NCBI GenBank assembly: GCA_003520455.1
Contig: DOUV01000967.1
Coordinates: forward strand, 1-8,434
Direction of reading: 5' to 3'
DNA length: 8,434 nt
Source of the DNA: Chloroflexota bacterium
Lineage (GTDB): Bacteria; Chloroflexota; Anaerolineae; Ardenticatenales; Ardenticatenaceae
Part shown: in pieces, positions 6,793-8,434 of the stretch
Layout of the letters: each line of letters begins with the position of its first letter
Numbering within the stretch: the stretch's first letter is position 1
Program-made: the position numbers and the translations under genes
The notes under the pieces: model-generated
What the model was told of the DNA's origin: nothing
The model's database searches: none
The model's input: the letters and a program-made list of their open reading frames with translations, nothing else

Positions 6793-6812
6793 CAACCTGC
6801 AACGCCTGTCAA
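6785..6812 (-). repeat. Three short direct repeats over the -35 region
   Basis: TTGACAGG occurs at 6812-6805 and 6792-6785, exactly 20 bp apart, with a related TTGCAGG at 6802-6796 between them. The roughly 10-bp rhythm puts the copies on one face of the helix. The promoter-proximal copy is the -35 element and the distal one covers the lipoprotein stop codon. This could be a regulator-binding array, possibly for autoregulation by the LuxR-type protein encoded downstream. Confidence 0.5.
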
Positions 6813-7942
6813 TCGCTTCGACGATCAAAGAGACGGAAATCGCTGGCGCGCGGAAGGAGCTGTTGGACGGCGCCACCGGCGCGGTTGACGCTGCCGATAC
6901 CCGCCGGAGCGGCCGTGGGCCGGTAGCCGAAGAAGATCATCTGGCCAGTACTGGACCAGGCCGGCACGAGGTCGAGGGCAACGCCACTTCCTACCAGCGT
7001 TACGCGCTGGCTGGTAGCAATGTCGAAGAGCACGAGCTGATCGCCGCCATCCGCCCGTACGGTGTAGGCAATCAGAGCGCCGTTCGGCGCCCACGCATAG
7101 CGACCGACGGAGCCGTTGCCCGCCGCGCGGACATCGCCGCTGAGAACATCGCGCAGGAGCAGGCGTCTATTGCTGTCGAGGTAGGCCAGGCGGCGCGAAT
7201 CTGTACTCCAGGCCGCCGGAGGGCTGCCACCGCCAAGCGGCAGTGGCGAGCCACCGGCGAGAAAATAGACGAACTGATGGAGTCCGTCGCCGGCGACCAG
7301 TTTTTTGCCGTCCGGCGCCCAGCGAATCTCGGGGAGACAGGCGCCCGGGCGCATCTGGAAGCTGTCGAGAAGCTGGAGATCACTGAGGCGAGTGGCCGGG
7401 AAGGGCAGGACAGCGAGATCGGCTTGATTCCCGTCCCGCAGCAGGTAAAAGGCTATTCGGCTGTTGTCGGGCGACCAGGTCGGGCGACGGACGCTGCGTC
7501 CTTGGAGACTATAGCGTTCCGGCCTGTCGGCGCTGTTGGCGGTTTGCAGGTAAAGGTCGCTCCCGCTACTGTACGCCAGACCGCGGCTGCTGGGGTACCA
7601 GGCGAAGTCTTCAACCACAACCGGGGAAAGTTGGCGGGTCTCACCGGCAGGAATCTGCGCGATCCAGAGTCGATTGCCGCTATCGCGGTATGCGATAGCG
7701 CGGCCATTTGGTGCCGGAGCATACGCCGCACACTCAGCCGCAGTCAGATCGGCCGTGACTCGGCGCGCATTTTGGCCGGTGATATCGGCGACCCACAGCT
7801 CATCTTCCCAGCGATAGGCGATGCCTTGCCCCTGAATCGTCCCCTCGCTCTTGGTGACGATTTCGGTGGTCTGGCAGGCGGCCAGGAAGAGAACAAGAAT
7901 CAAGAGAGCCGACAGACGTAGAGATCGGAAACTTAATATCAT
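6809..7942 (-). CDS. TolB-like beta-propeller (PD40 repeat) lipoprotein
   Basis: A 377-residue exported lipoprotein. Residues 1-22 form a signal peptide (FRSLRL, then a hydrophobic core) ending in the lipobox LAAC, with Cys23 as the lipidated residue; Gln24 follows. The mature part has about eight propeller-blade repeats of the PD40/TolB type, starting near residues 38, 75, 115, 156, 208, 245, 284 and 329, with the cores WSPDNSRIAF, WAPDGKKLV, WSTDSRRLAYL, WAPNGALIAY and WSSTGQMIFF. No enzyme motif is seen, so a binding or scaffold role on the outer face of the membrane is likely. ATG 7942 is the only start that keeps the signal peptide; it lacks a good Shine-Dalgarno site. It lies directly upstream of the two-component operon on the same strand, so it may be an accessory sensor component (inference). 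A long antisense open frame across it is judged a GC shadow. Confidence 0.88.
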   Translation of the reverse strand: MILSFRSLRLSALLILVLFLAACQTTEIVTKSEGTIQGQGIAYRWEDELWVADITGQNARRVTADLTAAECAAYAPAPNGRAIAYRDSGNRLWIAQIPAGETRQLSPVVVEDFAWYPSSRGLAYSSGSDLYLQTANSADRPERYSLQGRSVRRPTWSPDNSRIAFYLLRDGNQADLAVLPFPATRLSDLQLLDSFQMRPGACLPEIRWAPDGKKLVAGDGLHQFVYFLAGGSPLPLGGGSPPAAWSTDSRRLAYLDSNRRLLLRDVLSGDVRAAGNGSVGRYAWAPNGALIAYTVRADGGDQLVLFDIATSQRVTLVGSGVALDLVPAWSSTGQMIFFGYRPTAAPAGIGSVNRAGGAVQQLLPRASDFRLFDRRSD

Positions 7943-7957
7943 GGTGCTGTCAGTACT

Positions 7958-7976
7958 CGATGCGGGAAGGGCGCAT
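7958..7976 (-). other. Stem-loop just upstream of the lipoprotein start
   Basis: GATGCG (7958-7963) pairs with CGCATC (7971-7976) around a 7-base loop, 16 bases upstream of the lipoprotein ATG. In the message a GAGGAGGG run lies just before it, followed by a possible 8-codon frame that stops 7 bases before the real start. It could modulate translation, but this is speculative. Confidence 0.3.
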
Positions 7977-8143
7977 CCCTCCTCGCGCTCACTATAGGCG
8001 AGTGGGACTCATCTGCCATCGGCCATCAACCTCACCGCTCGACGCCGAAATCATGCAGCGCAACGGGAGATCGCCTACGTGGTTTGGCGGAGTGAGCCCG
8101 GCACTTCATTCCGGTCGATACGACGCACCTCGCGACAACCAGC

Positions 8144-8172
8144 ATTATATCGTTGGACGGCTCGATGAGCAA
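8144..8172 (-). promoter_or_regulatory. Likely sigma70-type promoter of the lipoprotein gene
   Basis: On the minus strand TTGCTC (8172-8167, 3 of 6 for -35) is followed by 17 bases and a perfect TATAAT (8149-8144). The predicted start is near 8137, giving a leader of about 195 bases to the lipoprotein ATG. The -35 is weak but the -10 and spacing are ideal in otherwise GC-rich DNA. Confidence 0.55.
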
Positions 8173-8312
8173 TGCCGAGGCAAGGTAGCTGAAAAAGTGA
8201 ACGCCCACCCCAAGGTGCGATGCCCTTGTGCCCTTTAGGAGGACCACGCCGGGATGTCAGGGGCCTTCTTTCTGCAAGCCCTCAGCCTATGCCACTGCGG
8301 CGGCATACCTCG

Positions 8313-8399
8313 CCAATTGAGGATGGCACATCTCTCTTTCGGTTAGAGTGGCGCGTACACGCCACTCTAACCGAAAGATGAGTACATCATCCAATTGAG
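8313..8399. repeat. 9-bp direct repeats flanking a palindrome (MITE-like)
   Basis: CCAATTGAG occurs at 8313-8321 and again at 8391-8399, bracketing 69 bases that contain a perfect 19-bp inverted repeat. This layout resembles a target-site duplication around a very small non-autonomous element. The outer ends of the 69 bases are only partly complementary to each other, so clean terminal inverted repeats are not seen and the mobile-element reading is tentative. Confidence 0.4.
8335..8378. repeat. Perfect 19-bp inverted repeat with 6-base loop
   Basis: The arms 8335-8353 and 8360-8378 are exact reverse complements around the loop CGTACA. A transcript in either direction would form a very stable hairpin. 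No T-tract follows on either strand, so it is not a standard intrinsic terminator. It may be an element terminus, an integration hotspot, a protein-binding dyad or a structured RNA. Confidence 0.9.
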
Positions 8400-8416
8400 C
8401 AGCCTTCGGCCCTCAG

Positions 8417-8434
8417 CGTGCCCGGAGGGGCACG
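8417..8434 (+). other. GC-rich hairpin at the window edge
   Basis: CGTGCCC (8417-8423) pairs with GGGCACG (8428-8434) around GGAG. It ends exactly at the window edge, so a following T-tract, which would make it a terminator, cannot be checked. It begins on the last base of a GCCCTCAGC copy (8409-8417) that matches 8278-8286, also just before a small hairpin. Confidence 0.4.

Larger units (their letters stand above)
7943..8434. other. Gene-poor intergenic region
   Basis: About 490 bases with no coding region I can support. Short open frames exist on both strands (7960-8238 plus, 8247-8032 minus), but neither shows a domain, signal peptide or a convincing ribosome site. A 30-codon frame at 8254-8346 has AGGAGG 11 bases upstream but ends inside the 8335-8378 inverted repeat. 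What the region holds is the lipoprotein promoter and leader, an imperfect tandem 8-mer (TGCCCTTG/TGCCCTTT, 8221-8236), a small hairpin (TATGCC 8288-8293 with GGCATA 8302-8307) and the repeats listed separately. Confidence 0.6.

Noticed and set aside
6863..7921. 352-codon plus-strand open frame opposite the lipoprotein
   Set aside because: The minus strand has a signal peptide, lipobox and regular propeller repeats. The antisense product is rich in Ala, Gly and Arg and has no domain or ribosome site.
7988..7998. CTCACTATAGG match to the core of a T7 phage promoter
   Set aside because: The upstream half of that promoter (TAATACGA) is absent and no phage polymerase or phage gene is present. 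An 11-base match is coincidence.
7960..8238. 92-codon plus-strand open frame in the intergenic region
   Set aside because: It overlaps the lipoprotein promoter and leader, lacks a convincing ribosome site and its sequence shows no motif or hydrophobic pattern.
8254..8346. 30-codon frame with AGGAGG 11 bases upstream
   Set aside because: The spacing is long, the product has no recognisable feature and it ends inside the inverted repeat. It is not enough to call a gene.
8335..8378. Bidirectional intrinsic terminator
   Set aside because: Neither strand has a run of T after the stem, and no gene ends next to it within the window.

Overview
The window reads as ordinary chromosomal DNA from a high-GC bacterium. 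Gene texture, the AMP-ligase/LIV permease cluster, the dCache-HAMP-HisKA_3 kinase with a NarL-type regulator, and the PD40-repeat lipoprotein are all common in Chloroflexota (Thermomicrobia-like lineages). That taxonomic placement is an inference from protein style only; no rRNA or tRNA gene is visible. No phage, IS transposase, CRISPR array or defence gene was seen.

Left half (1-3866, + strand): the 3' end of a LivH-type permease, a complete LivM-type permease, an acyl-CoA synthetase (AMP-forming) and an alpha/beta-hydrolase, all co-directional. The synthetase and hydrolase overlap by an ATGA stop/start. Both permease-side intercistronic gaps (216-290 and 1371-1494) can fold. The set looks like a carboxylate uptake and activation operon, with ATP-binding LivG/LivF and binding-protein genes expected outside the window. 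The substrate cannot be read from sequence.

Middle (3925-6812, - strand, convergent with the first operon): a two-component system in the order response regulator (6470 to 5814) then histidine kinase (5724 to 3925). A strong sigma70-type promoter (TTGACA, 16-bp spacer, TACAAT) lies about 290 nt upstream of the regulator start. The long leader in between holds several stem-loops, including two helices that cannot form together. Three 7-8 bp repeats spaced by about one helical turn overlap the -35 element.

Right part (6809-8434): a TolB-like beta-propeller lipoprotein on the - strand with its own likely promoter at 8144-8172. It is followed by about 490 bases with no convincing gene. Near the window end this gap holds a 19-bp perfect inverted repeat flanked by 9-bp direct repeats (MITE-like or structured-RNA-like), and a second GC-rich hairpin at the very end.

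Working model: imported acids are activated to CoA thioesters by the ligase, with the hydrolase releasing or processing a precursor. Independently, an extracytoplasmic signal is read by the dCache kinase and passed to the DNA-binding regulator; the lipoprotein may be an exported partner of that system. I see no clearly new biological system. The most unusual material is non-coding: the regulator leader and the inverted repeat at 8313-8399.
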